From: Planctomycetota bacterium
GTDB lineage: Bacteria > Planctomycetota > UBA8108
Direction: 5' to 3'
DNA: 17,253 nucleotides
Assembly: GCA_002695115.1 (NCBI GenBank)
Contig: NZOA01000021.1
Location: 34,208-51,460 of the forward strand
Under the pieces are notes generated by a model, which searched no databases, was not told the origin of the DNA, and worked only from the letters and a program-made list of their open reading frames with translations. Positions 6,827 through 13,744 of the stretch are shown in pieces. Within the stretch, counting starts at the first letter, position 1. Every line of letters begins with the position of its first letter. The position numbers and the translations under genes are program-made.

Positions 6827-7882
6827 TCAGACCGAGAACCTGAACTCGACAATATCTCCATCGGCCATCGTATAGGTCTTCCCCTCGAGACGGAATTGAC
6901 CCTTCTCCCTGGCACCCTTGATACCATCGCTGGCGACATAGTCTCCGTAGCTGACGATCTCGGCCCGGATAAAACCGCGCGCGATATCAGTATGAATCTC
7001 GCCGGCGGCGTCGACGGCAACGGTTCCATCGCGGATGGTCCAGGCCCGTACCTCCTTCTCTCCGGCGGTAAAAAAGCTGATACGGCCGGCGGTACGGTAG
7101 GCGGAGGCGATAATCGGCTCCCGGCTCAGGCTCTCGATTCCGTATTCCTCGAGAAAAACCCCCTGGTCCTCCGGCGGCAATTGGAGAATCTCCAGCTCGT
7201 TGAGCGCGTTGCAGCGCAGCGTCTCCCCGCCTGTCACCGAGCTGATTTCATCCTCGCCGGTTTCACCACCGCCTTCGCCGGAGTTGACCGCGACCAGGTA
7301 CGGCTTCAGGCTCAGGAACCCGAACCCGCCGATCGCCTTCCTCTGGAGCTCGTCGAGAGGAAAGCTGGATACGGGCTTTTCCAACTCCAGGTGTTCGCTG
7401 ATCTCACCGAGGAGCGCCTGCTCCCGCTTGTCATCATCATCAAAATTCGGTTTCCTGCTTCGCTCCTCGAGCTTCTCCAGCCGCTTCTCCACGACAACGA
7501 GGTCCGCGATAATAAACTCGCCCTGGACCTCGGTGAGATCTCCCAGCGGGTCGGGGGCGTCCTGTCCGGGCGACTCAAAATCTCTCAATACGACAATCAG
7601 GGTTTCCAGCTCGCGGGCGGGAGCCAGCAGGTCGGCGAGCCCTCCCCTGGAGCTCTCGCTCGACATGGCGGGAAAGTCCAGGAACTGGAGGGACGCGGGA
7701 GTGTACTTCTGCGGCTGGTAGTCATCGCGCAGCCTCTCCAGGCGCGGATCAGCGACCTTGACCGAACGCACAGCAGGCTTGTTGCCGCCATGGGAATGAT
7801 CCGGCTCGTCATAGAATTCGGTAAGAAGGCTGAAGAGGGTGGTCTTCCCGCTTGTCGGGAGGCCCAGGATGCCGATTTTCAA
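6827..7882 (-). CDS. ychF: YchF/Obg-like GTPase (TGS domain), divergent
   Basis: 351 residues, close to the usual YchF length (about 363). The C-terminal third is typical of the family: RAWTIRDGT, AAGEIHTDIARGFIRAEI, then EGKTYTMADGDIVEFRF, which is the TGS domain (about 266-350). The N-terminal G domain is altered: the P-loop is GLPTSGKTT (7-15) rather than GLPNVGKST, switch II is DFPAMSSES rather than DxAGLVxGAS, and the G4 position reads NSGE (200-203) rather than NMxE. YchF proteins bind ATP or GTP and associate with ribosomes; nucleotide choice here cannot be predicted. It may belong to the YchF-like paralogue group (DUF933) rather than to YchF proper. The start is TTG at 7882, sharing four bases (TTGA) with the tatC stop, with GGAGG at 7890-7894 seven bases upstream inside the tatC acidic tail, so translation is probably coupled. 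Confidence 0.85.
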   Translation of the reverse strand: MKIGILGLPTSGKTTLFSLLTEFYDEPDHSHGGNKPAVRSVKVADPRLERLRDDYQPQKYTPASLQFLDFPAMSSESSRGGLADLLAPARELETLIVVLRDFESPGQDAPDPLGDLTEVQGEFIIADLVVVEKRLEKLEERSRKPNFDDDDKREQALLGEISEHLELEKPVSSFPLDELQRKAIGGFGFLSLKPYLVAVNSGEGGGETGEDEISSVTGGETLRCNALNELEILQLPPEDQGVFLEEYGIESLSREPIIASAYRTAGRISFFTAGEKEVRAWTIRDGTVAVDAAGEIHTDIARGFIRAEIVSYGDYVASDGIKGAREKGQFRLEGKTYTMADGDIVEFRFSV

Positions 7883-9246
7883 TCTTCATCCTCCTCATCA
7901 TTCTTTTTCCTGGCTAAGTTCATCAGGCGGCAGACCAGGATACCAATCTCGTACAGCAGGACGAGCGGACAGGCCATCAGCAGGAGGCTGAAAGGATCCG
8001 GCGGCGTAAGAAAAGCCGAAGAGATGAACCCGATGAGGATAGCCATTCGCCGGGATTTCCTGAAACCCTGCACACTCACGATACCTGTCCGGTTCAGGAA
8101 CACCATGACCAGGGGCGTCTGGAAAACCAGCCCGAGAACCAGGGTAAGAGTGAAAAACAGGCCGATGTAATTGCCCAGCGTGAACGCCAGGTCGATATCG
8201 GAGCCCCCCCAGGTGGCAAGAAAGGTAAGGGCCACCGGGATCAGGATGGTATAGCCGAAAAAGGCGCCAAGGGCGAAGAGGGCCATCGAAAACGGCAGGA
8301 ACGTCAGCACGTAGCGCTGCTCGCTTTTGTAGAGCCCCGCGCCCACGAACTTCCACGCTTCGTAGAGAACGAACGGGAACGTGAGAAGGAGCCCGAAGAT
8401 GATGGCTACCTTGAGATGTGTGTAGAACTGCTCAAGGTAGGAGATCACCATGATGCGCGCCTCCTCGGTTGCCTGCATGCCCTCGACGATCTCGTCGAGA
8501 CCCCTCAGGCTCCCCAGGAGATGCGCTTCGATCTCTGAATCGCTCCCCACCTCTTCAAGCTTCTCGATCGTGAGCTCGCTGGCGCTGACCTTTTCCCGCC
8601 GACTGTCGAGCGACTGGTTAAACTCCTCGAGCTCGCGGATCGGCTTCTCCAGGTCTTCCCCCCACCCTCCCAGGAGGAAATCATCCGTACGGACAGAATC
8701 TTTCTTCAGGGCGCGAAGATTATTTTCCAGGGTCTTGAATCGCCTGGGGATCTCGGAGACCGATTCGAATTCTCCCAATGTCGCGAAACGCTCATCGATA
8801 GCGGCGGCCAGGCTGGCGCCTTGCTCACGGTAGGCCTCCTCAAAGAGCGCTCGCTCCTCCTGGGGCAGAGAAGGCAGGAGTTGCTCAAGCTTACCGGCGA
8901 AACTTTCGAATGGCGCAGAGAGTTCCCTGAGAACGGCCTTGCGCTTCACCTCCCCCTTGAACAGAACCTGCCAGTCGGTGTCGCTGAAACGGCCGCCCTC
9001 CCCGGAGTCATCCGGGGATACGCCAATTGCCCGGAGATCTTCAAGATGGGTATCCAGACGCTCGAGCAACTTTTTCTTCTGAGCTTTTCTGAACGCCTGC
9101 TGGTGAGGCTTGAGCGTGATCTGCATGAGCGGCTTCTCGATGGCGAGAGCCACTACCACGCCAACGACCACGTAGAGGAGGGCGAAGAGGATCCTTTTGC
9201 GGAGTTCCTCGAGATGCTGCCCGAAAGTCATGCGTACTTCGCGCAT
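7879..9246 (-). CDS. tatC: Twin-arginine translocase subunit TatC with large periplasmic insertion
   Basis: TatC is the membrane receptor that recognises twin-arginine signal peptides and recruits TatA to export folded proteins. The N-terminus has the conserved HLEELRKRI (11-19) followed by TM1 (about 19-41). The usual family resumes at EQFYTHLKVAIIFG (272-285), FPFVLYEAWKF, GLYKSEQRYV, FLTPPDPFS (412-420) and LLYEIGILV. Six membrane spans are visible (about 19-41, 278-298, 313-338, 357-382, 400-417, 420-438). At 455 residues it is nearly twice the E. coli length (258) because about 220 mostly charged, helical residues (about 46-265) sit in the first periplasmic loop. The TM4 position that is Glu in E. 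coli (FEVP) is Gln here (FQTP). The C-terminus is acidic (NDEEDED) and encodes the ychF ribosome-binding site. The ATG at 9246 has GAGGTG about 5 bases upstream. No tatA/tatB gene is in the window. Confidence 0.95.
   Translation of the reverse strand: MREVRMTFGQHLEELRKRILFALLYVVVGVVVALAIEKPLMQITLKPHQQAFRKAQKKKLLERLDTHLEDLRAIGVSPDDSGEGGRFSDTDWQVLFKGEVKRKAVLRELSAPFESFAGKLEQLLPSLPQEERALFEEAYREQGASLAAAIDERFATLGEFESVSEIPRRFKTLENNLRALKKDSVRTDDFLLGGWGEDLEKPIRELEEFNQSLDSRREKVSASELTIEKLEEVGSDSEIEAHLLGSLRGLDEIVEGMQATEEARIMVISYLEQFYTHLKVAIIFGLLLTFPFVLYEAWKFVGAGLYKSEQRYVLTFLPFSMALFALGAFFGYTILIPVALTFLATWGGSDIDLAFTLGNYIGLFFTLTLVLGLVFQTPLVMVFLNRTGIVSVQGFRKSRRMAILIGFISSAFLTPPDPFSLLLMACPLVLLYEIGILVCRLMNLARKKNDEEDED
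7890..7894 (-). promoter_or_regulatory. Ribosome-binding site that sets the ychF TTG start
   Basis: GGAGG on the minus strand, 7 bases before the TTG at 7882 and inside the Asp/Glu codons at the end of tatC. It supports the unusual TTG start and the TTGA overlap. Confidence 0.75.
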
Positions 9247-9273
9247 AACACCACCTCAGTCACCTGGGGTTGC

Positions 9274-9304
9274 CAGGATAATCTGGATTACTTGGGTTAT
9301 CCTG
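9274..9304. promoter_or_regulatory. Nested palindrome, candidate operator or leader stem of tatC
   Basis: CAGGATAA (9274-9281) and TTATCCTG (9297-9304) are perfect inverted copies. The left half also overlaps a second palindrome, TAATC-TG-GATTA (9279-9290). Together they lie 28-58 bases upstream of the tatC ATG. The arrangement fits a repressor site or an RNA stem; no regulator can be named. Confidence 0.4.
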
Positions 9305-9576
9305 CCTTGAGGAACGAATCCGGCAACTCCAGGTAAATGACCTTGAAGAGCCGAAACCCCGTTGGTGACGAAGTTCAAGCCGGGAAAGCGGCTGTTATCT
9401 CCGGCTTTCCCCGCCCTTCGCCGCCGCGACCCGGCAGCTGCCTCCGCGTCTGCCCACCTCAACAGGAAAGGGGGACTCCACGCCGCCTTATCAAGCTACA
9501 AAGCTCGGGAGACGGGTAAAACGCGGTGCAAAACACCTGTCCGGACGCCACAAAGGCTTACCTATCAAAGGGAGCG

Positions 9577-9605
9577 ATTCTACCCCACTTCGGGGCGGGC
9601 TGCAA
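9577..9605 (-). promoter_or_regulatory. Weak candidate promoter for tatC-ychF
   Basis: Minus strand: TTGCAG (9605-9600), 17 bases, TAGAAT (9582-9577). The -10 is good (five of six) but the -35 matches at only three positions. It lies just past the stop of the upstream gene and points at tatC, about 330 bases away. Confidence 0.25.
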
Positions 9606-9624
9606 AGAACCGACTCTACCCTGA

Positions 9625-10869
9625 TCAGTAACCGATAAATTCCATGAGTTCCTTCTCGCGAAGAATAGGAACTCCAAGACGCTCGGCCACCTTGAACTCG
9701 GTAGTCTTCTCGTAGTCTTCGAGAGCCACGAGATAGCTCGTGTTGATATCCACGTTGCCCTTGACCAGGACGCCATAGCCGGACAGCTTGGCCCGGAGGA
9801 AATCCTCGGTCATCTCCTGGCTGGTAAGCTTGGTTCCGGCAAAGACGAAGATCGGCTCTTCTTTCTGGTCGTAGAAAGGACTGGTGATCAGGTCACCCGC
9901 GGCGATCGGATTTCTCAGGGGCTCGACCTCTTCGATGACCCTGACCTCGGCGGAGAGCTCGTCGACCTGGCGAACTTCCACCCGGCCCTTGAACATCTTC
10001 TTACCACCCTTGATCGGACGATAGACCCTGAAAATCAGGCCGTTCTTGAGATGGTTCTTGCGGCCGATGTTCACCCATCCCTTGCCCAGGTCGTTGGACA
10101 CGTGAACGAGCTTCCCGTCAGGATGGGCATCAGCGAGGGTGAGGAGCTGGCGGTCCTTCGACTGCAACTTCTTCACGAGAATGTGCAAGGTGCTGATCTC
10201 TGAGTCCTTACGCTGCAGCTGACGATTCGAGCTCAGCTCTTTCTCGGTCCACTCTTCCTCCTTGTCCTCGAACTCCTGCTTCAGGCGTTCAACGGACGTC
10301 AGGTGACTGCTCTGGCAGTCTTCGTACTGCTGCTGGGCCTCGGCCACCTGGGCTCTCTGCTCCTGCAGGTCCTTGGTAAGCGTCTTGATCGTCTCTTCGC
10401 GGCTCCCGATAGCGGCGGTAAAGGTCTTGTCCGCCGTATCCCGCTCGGCTATAGCCTCGTCGCGAATGCTCTGGTACTCCTTGAAGATTCCAGGGAACTG
10501 GGAGTAGGGATCAAGCAGGTTGGCGAATTCCGGATGAGGCTTCCTGTTGAGATCCTTATTGGCCTGATTGATCGAACTGAGAACGCTGGAAAGATGGGTC
10601 GACTTCACGTTCTCTTTCAGGGCGCTGGTATCGTTGAATTCATCGATACGGTTCTCACCGACGACAAGACCCTTGAGGGACCTCAGCTCACCGGCGAGCA
10701 ACTTATTCGCATCTACGCCATCAGCGACATTATCCCTGGCTTTCCCCAGGTCATCTTGAAGCTTGTCGCGCTCCTGGATCTTCATAATGAAGCCGACCGT
10801 GACAAGCACGAACAGCATCATCGCAACCACGAACAGCATCAAATAAACAGAGCCTTCCCTTTGGGCCAT
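9625..10869 (-). CDS. Membrane-anchored coiled-coil protein with C-terminal BRCT-like domain
   Basis: 414 residues from ATG 10869; that start is fixed by AGGAGG at 10877-10882, so a longer reading from 10911 is rejected. One membrane span (about 8-29, YLMLFVVAMMLFVLVTVGFI) follows a 7-residue N-terminus. A long charged helical segment (about 130-245) has heptad-like spacing and should be a coiled coil. A beta-rich domain (about 255-335) carries GWVNIGRKNHLKNGLIFRVY, GRVEVRQV and NPIAAGDLITSP, similar to the small beta domain at the C-terminus of FlgT-like proteins. The last 75 residues (IFVFAGT, LSGYGVLVKGNVDINTSYLVA, AERLGVPILREKELMEFI) match the BRCT pattern seen in NAD-dependent DNA ligase, including a strand, a VxxNTSYLV-type segment and a final VPIL..EL helix. 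I associate this architecture with planctomycete hypothetical proteins. The role is unknown; a strong promoter drives it. Confidence 0.85.
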   Translation of the reverse strand: MAQREGSVYLMLFVVAMMLFVLVTVGFIMKIQERDKLQDDLGKARDNVADGVDANKLLAGELRSLKGLVVGENRIDEFNDTSALKENVKSTHLSSVLSSINQANKDLNRKPHPEFANLLDPYSQFPGIFKEYQSIRDEAIAERDTADKTFTAAIGSREETIKTLTKDLQEQRAQVAEAQQQYEDCQSSHLTSVERLKQEFEDKEEEWTEKELSSNRQLQRKDSEISTLHILVKKLQSKDRQLLTLADAHPDGKLVHVSNDLGKGWVNIGRKNHLKNGLIFRVYRPIKGGKKMFKGRVEVRQVDELSAEVRVIEEVEPLRNPIAAGDLITSPFYDQKEEPIFVFAGTKLTSQEMTEDFLRAKLSGYGVLVKGNVDINTSYLVALEDYEKTTEFKVAERLGVPILREKELMEFIGY

Positions 10870-10876
10870 GAGGGTT

Positions 10877-10882
10877 CCTCCT
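10877..10882 (-). promoter_or_regulatory. Ribosome-binding site that decides the 10869 start
   Basis: A perfect AGGAGG on the minus strand, 7 bases before the ATG at 10869. It argues against the upstream in-frame start at 10911, whose extra 14 residues would disrupt a short N-terminus before the membrane span. Confidence 0.85.
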
Positions 10883-10996
10883 GCATGCAAACAAACCGAA
10901 ACCAACCCCATAGAAGGGGCGAGCAGGTCGTTCGCTCAACTTACCTGGTTAAATTCGAATGAAATCGGTCTAAACAGCTTGGAGACCTAGCCTACG

Positions 10997-11024
10997 ATTT
11001 TATGGGTACATGCATACCTGTCAA
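10997..11024 (-). promoter_or_regulatory. Strong sigma-70 promoter for the BRCT-like protein gene
   Basis: Minus strand: TTGACA (11024-11019, six of six), a 16-base spacer, TAAAAT (11002-10997, five of six). Transcription would start near 10990 and leave a leader of about 120 bases before ATG 10869. It is the best promoter match in the window. Confidence 0.75.
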
Positions 11025-11273
11025 GAACGGAACCGTCGATGGCTCAAAAGGTTTCGTAAACGGCGCCAGTGACAATGTCCCGAGAAAAAAGGTCTATACT
11101 CCTTGACACGAGGATGTACGACAGGTAAGGATACCCTGAGAGAGAAGAATATGCAGCGGCACCCTTCTCCGCTGACCCCAGAAACCGGTTATTCCGGCGA
11201 ATAGAGCCTTTTAGAGGCATTCTACAGGCTCTTGAAGGTGGCTTACCGAGAACGGGGACAAGGAGCGGTAATC

Positions 11274-11303
11274 TTGCCGGGGTTTCCCATGGTAAGGTAA
11301 TAT
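11274..11303 (+). promoter_or_regulatory. Weak candidate promoter for coaE-rho
   Basis: TTGCCG (11274-11279), an 18-base spacer, TAATAT (11298-11303); four of six matches in each hexamer. An isolated TTGACA also occurs at 11103-11108, but nothing better than AAGGAT lies at -10 spacing. Either could serve coaE, whose start is several hundred bases downstream. Confidence 0.2.
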
Positions 11304-11686
11304 TCGGGTGCCGGAGCGGTCTGTCCGGCGTATCCGGGCGGATCGAGCGGCCTCTGCGGTTAAAAAACGCCCTGGCCGTAAAAAAAGAAGAAGCTGAAGA
11401 GAATACCAAGCTGCTGATTGATTATTTGTTCCCTCCGGCCTCTCCCGGTCGGGGAAGAACATGCCGGGCTCCCGTCGCGAACCATGACGGGATCGAAGCT
11501 CAGGGGGCGATCAACTGCCGGCCTGGAACACTTCCCGAGTTTTATTTCCACACCTACACAATTAGATGAAGCCGTCCGGCCACGGCCCCCTCAATTAGAG
11601 GACCGAAGCTGGGCTGGCTGGATGTCCAGGCCGCCCCGGATGCGCTGTGCTGAAGAAAGGCGGATGGACGGATTGCAGAGTACCAA

Positions 11687-12292
11687 ATGATATTGGGCGT
11701 TCTCGGCGGCATAGGATCCGGCAAAAGCACTGTGACGGAAATGTTCGCCGCTCTGGGGGCGGAAATCCTGGACGCTGATGCGATCGCCCACGAGCTGATT
11801 GAGCAGGAAGAGACGAAGTCGATGCTGCGCCAATGGTGGGGAGATGAGGTCATTGGCGCGGACGGAAAGGTAAATCGGAAGAAGATCCAGGAGAAGGTCT
11901 TCTCCGATGCCCAGGAGCTTGTTCGCCTGGAAAAACTGCTTCACCCCGAGGTGAGAAAACGAATCGAAAAGAAAATCGACGCGTTCAGGGAGGGTGACGG
12001 GAAGCTGCTGGTGCTGGACGTACCGCTGCTGGCCTCCTCTCCCCTTCGTGGTTTCTGTGACGAGATCATCTTCGTCAATTCAGATGAAGCGATCCGTGAA
12101 ACAAGGGTAAAAACGAGAGGGTGGGAGCCCGGTGAACGAGAACGAAGGGAATCTTTCCAGGCCCCGGAGAAGGAAAAAATAAGTCTGGCAGGTTCGATTA
12201 TCAATAATTCAGGCAGTCTGGATGAAACGCGGCGGCAGGTTGAGTCTCTCTACGAGAGCCTGCTGGCTGTAGATTTTACAGAGAAAGAGTGA
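11687..12292 (+). CDS. coaE: Dephospho-CoA kinase
   Basis: CoaE phosphorylates the 3'-hydroxyl of dephospho-CoA with ATP, the last step of coenzyme A synthesis, in the cytoplasm. The 201-residue protein has the normal length and motifs: P-loop GGIGSGKST (7-15), the substrate-binding DADAIAHEL (29-37), a LLHPEVRKRI segment (near 85-95), VLDVPLL (near 109-115) and the C-terminal SIINNSGSLDETRRQV, which matches the usual N-x-G element. The ATG at 11687 lacks a clear Shine-Dalgarno, but the P-loop position fixes the start closely. Its stop codon is directly followed by the rho GTG, so coaE and rho form an operon. A coaE-rho pairing, often with polA upstream, is known in several phyla, but polA is not visible here. 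Confidence 0.95.
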   Translation: MILGVLGGIGSGKSTVTEMFAALGAEILDADAIAHELIEQEETKSMLRQWWGDEVIGADGKVNRKKIQEKVFSDAQELVRLEKLLHPEVRKRIEKKIDAFREGDGKLLVLDVPLLASSPLRGFCDEIIFVNSDEAIRETRVKTRGWEPGERERRESFQAPEKEKISLAGSIINNSGSLDETRRQVESLYESLLAVDFTEKE

Positions 12293-13732
12293 GTGATCGT
12301 GGCTAAGGCAAAATCAACAAAGAAAAAAACCGGTAAATCAAGCAAGGCCTCCAAGGGCAAGAGCAGGGGCAAGAGCAAGAGCGAAGAAGCGGCCTATGGC
12401 CTGCCCAGCGATGAGGATCTCGAGAAAGAAGCCGAGGCCCTGGCTGAAAAGAAAAAAGACTCCGACGGCGAAGACCTTCATATCGGGCAGCTCCAGAAGA
12501 TGTCCATCCCCCAATTGCATGAGCTGGCCAAGGAAGAAAGCGTGCAGGAGTATGCCGGGCTCAAGAAGCAGGACCTCATCTTCAAGATCCTCAAGGAACG
12601 CACCGACAAGAGCGGCCTCATGTTTGGTGAAGGAGTCCTCGAGACCCTGCAGGATGGTTTCGGTTTTCTCCGCTCCCCCCGCTACAGCTACTCTCCCTGT
12701 CCCGATGACATCTATGTGTCACCATCGCAGATCAGGCGCTTCGGCATGCGCACCGGAACCGTCATCTCCGGGCAGATCCGGCCGCCAAAAGAAAACGAAA
12801 GGTATTTCGCGCTGTTGAGGGTCGAGGCAATCAACTATGAGGAGCCCGAGAACCTCATCAGCAAGGCGAACTTCGACGACCTGACTCCGCTCTATCCCGA
12901 GGAGCGCCTGGTGATGGAACTGGAGCCCGAAGGACTCGACATGAGGATCGTGGACCTCGTCACGCCAATCGGCAAGGGGCAGCGGGGGCTTATCGTGGCG
13001 CCGCCGCGAACCGGCAAGACCATCCTGCTGCAGAAGATGGCCCACAGCATCACCAAGAACAACCCGGAAGTCGATCTCATCGTGCTGCTGATAGATGAAC
13101 GACCTGAGGAGGTGACCGACATGGAGAGATCGGTCAAGGGAGAGGTCATCAGTTCTACCTTTGACGAACCCGCCTCCCGTCACGTACAGGTTGCCGAGAT
13201 GGTGATAGAAAAAACGAAGCGGATGGTCGAGTACGGACGGGATGTCGTCATCCTGCTCGATTCGATCACCCGGCTCGGACGCGCCTACAATACCGAGGTC
13301 CCCCACTCCGGGAGAATCCTCTCCGGTGGAGTGGACGCCAGCGCCCTGCAGAAGCCCAAGCGTTTCTTCGGAGCCGCGAGAAACATCGAAGAAGGCGGCA
13401 GCCTGACTATCATCGCCACTGCCCTGATCGAAACGGGAAGCCGTATGGACGAGGTCATCTTCGAAGAGTTCAAGGGCACCGGAAATATGGAATTGCACCT
13501 CGACCGCCGCCTGGCCGATAAGAGGGTCTGGCCGGCGATCGACATCACTCGCTCAGGGACGCGCAAGGAAGAACTCCTCCTCAACTCGGAGGAACAACGC
13601 AGGATCTGGGTCCTTCGAAAGGTGCTCAGCGACATGAACCCGGCGGAAGCCATGGAGTTGCTCACGACCAAGCTCAAGAGCAACAAGGCCAATGCCGAGT
13701 TCCTCATGTCGATGAATCCGGAGAAGGTCTGA
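12293..13732 (+). CDS. rho: Transcription termination factor Rho
   Basis: Rho is a hexameric RNA-dependent ATPase that pulls on nascent RNA to release RNA polymerase. 479 residues from GTG 12293, which directly follows the coaE stop; a second in-frame GTG at 12299 (AKAKS...) is equally plausible. Domains: a Lys/Ser-rich extension (about 1-30) and an acidic stretch (about 38-60); a Rho N-terminal helical domain (about 63-103, [11 protein letters not shown]); the cold-shock-like primary RNA site (about 108-182) with DGFGFLRSP and [23 protein letters not shown] residues (here RTGTV); then the ATPase domain with Walker A APPRTGKT (236-243), [10 protein letters not shown] (266-275), Walker B VVILLDS (318-324), the Q-loop region [21 protein letters not shown] and R-loop EFKGTGN (392-398). 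Every motif needed for activity is present. The gene ends 12 bases from the convergent pseudopilin gene. Confidence 0.97.
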   Translation: MIVAKAKSTKKKTGKSSKASKGKSRGKSKSEEAAYGLPSDEDLEKEAEALAEKKKDSDGEDLHIGQLQKMSIPQLHELAKEESVQEYAGLKKQDLIFKILKERTDKSGLMFGEGVLETLQDGFGFLRSPRYSYSPCPDDIYVSPSQIRRFGMRTGTVISGQIRPPKENERYFALLRVEAINYEEPENLISKANFDDLTPLYPEERLVMELEPEGLDMRIVDLVTPIGKGQRGLIVAPPRTGKTILLQKMAHSITKNNPEVDLIVLLIDERPEEVTDMERSVKGEVISSTFDEPASRHVQVAEMVIEKTKRMVEYGRDVVILLDSITRLGRAYNTEVPHSGRILSGGVDASALQKPKRFFGAARNIEEGGSLTIIATALIETGSRMDEVIFEEFKGTGNMELHLDRRLADKRVWPAIDITRSGTRKEELLLNSEEQRRIWVLRKVLSDMNPAEAMELLTTKLKSNKANAEFLMSMNPEKV

Positions 13733-13744
13733 GCCGCCCGCGCC

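Larger units (their letters stand above)
9247..9624. other. Intergenic region upstream of tatC
   Basis: 378 bases with no credible gene. It contains a nested palindrome next to tatC (9274-9304), a stem GGGAAAGC/GCTTTCCC at 9382-9411 with an alternative pairing AGCCGG/CCGGCT (9378-9383 with 9401-9406), a small GGTG/CACC stem near 9523, and a weak promoter candidate (9577-9605). No T-tract follows the stems, so none is a clear terminator for the gene ending at 9625. Confidence 0.5.
10870..11686. other. Intergenic region between the BRCT-like gene and coaE
   Basis: About 820 bases separating two divergent genes. The left part holds the strong minus-strand promoter (10997-11024). The rest has several stems: 11204-11231 (GAGCCT/AGGCTC with an inner TAGA/TCTA), 11309-11326 (CCGGA/TCCGG) and 11471-11491 (CCCGTC/GACGGG). 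Open frames exist (for example plus strand 11129-11567, which has no ATG), but none resembles a known protein. No RNA gene core motif was recognised. Confidence 0.45.

Noticed and set aside
6896..8170. 424-codon plus-strand open frame opposite ychF and tatC
   Set aside because: It is antisense to two well-recognised genes and spans both; its composition is that of a complementary-strand shadow in GC-rich DNA.
11418..11690. 90-codon plus-strand frame overlapping the coaE start by ATGA
   Set aside because: Starts at TTG without a ribosome-binding site, and the translation is an Arg/Pro/Ser-rich mix with no domain; the 4-base overlap is uninformative.
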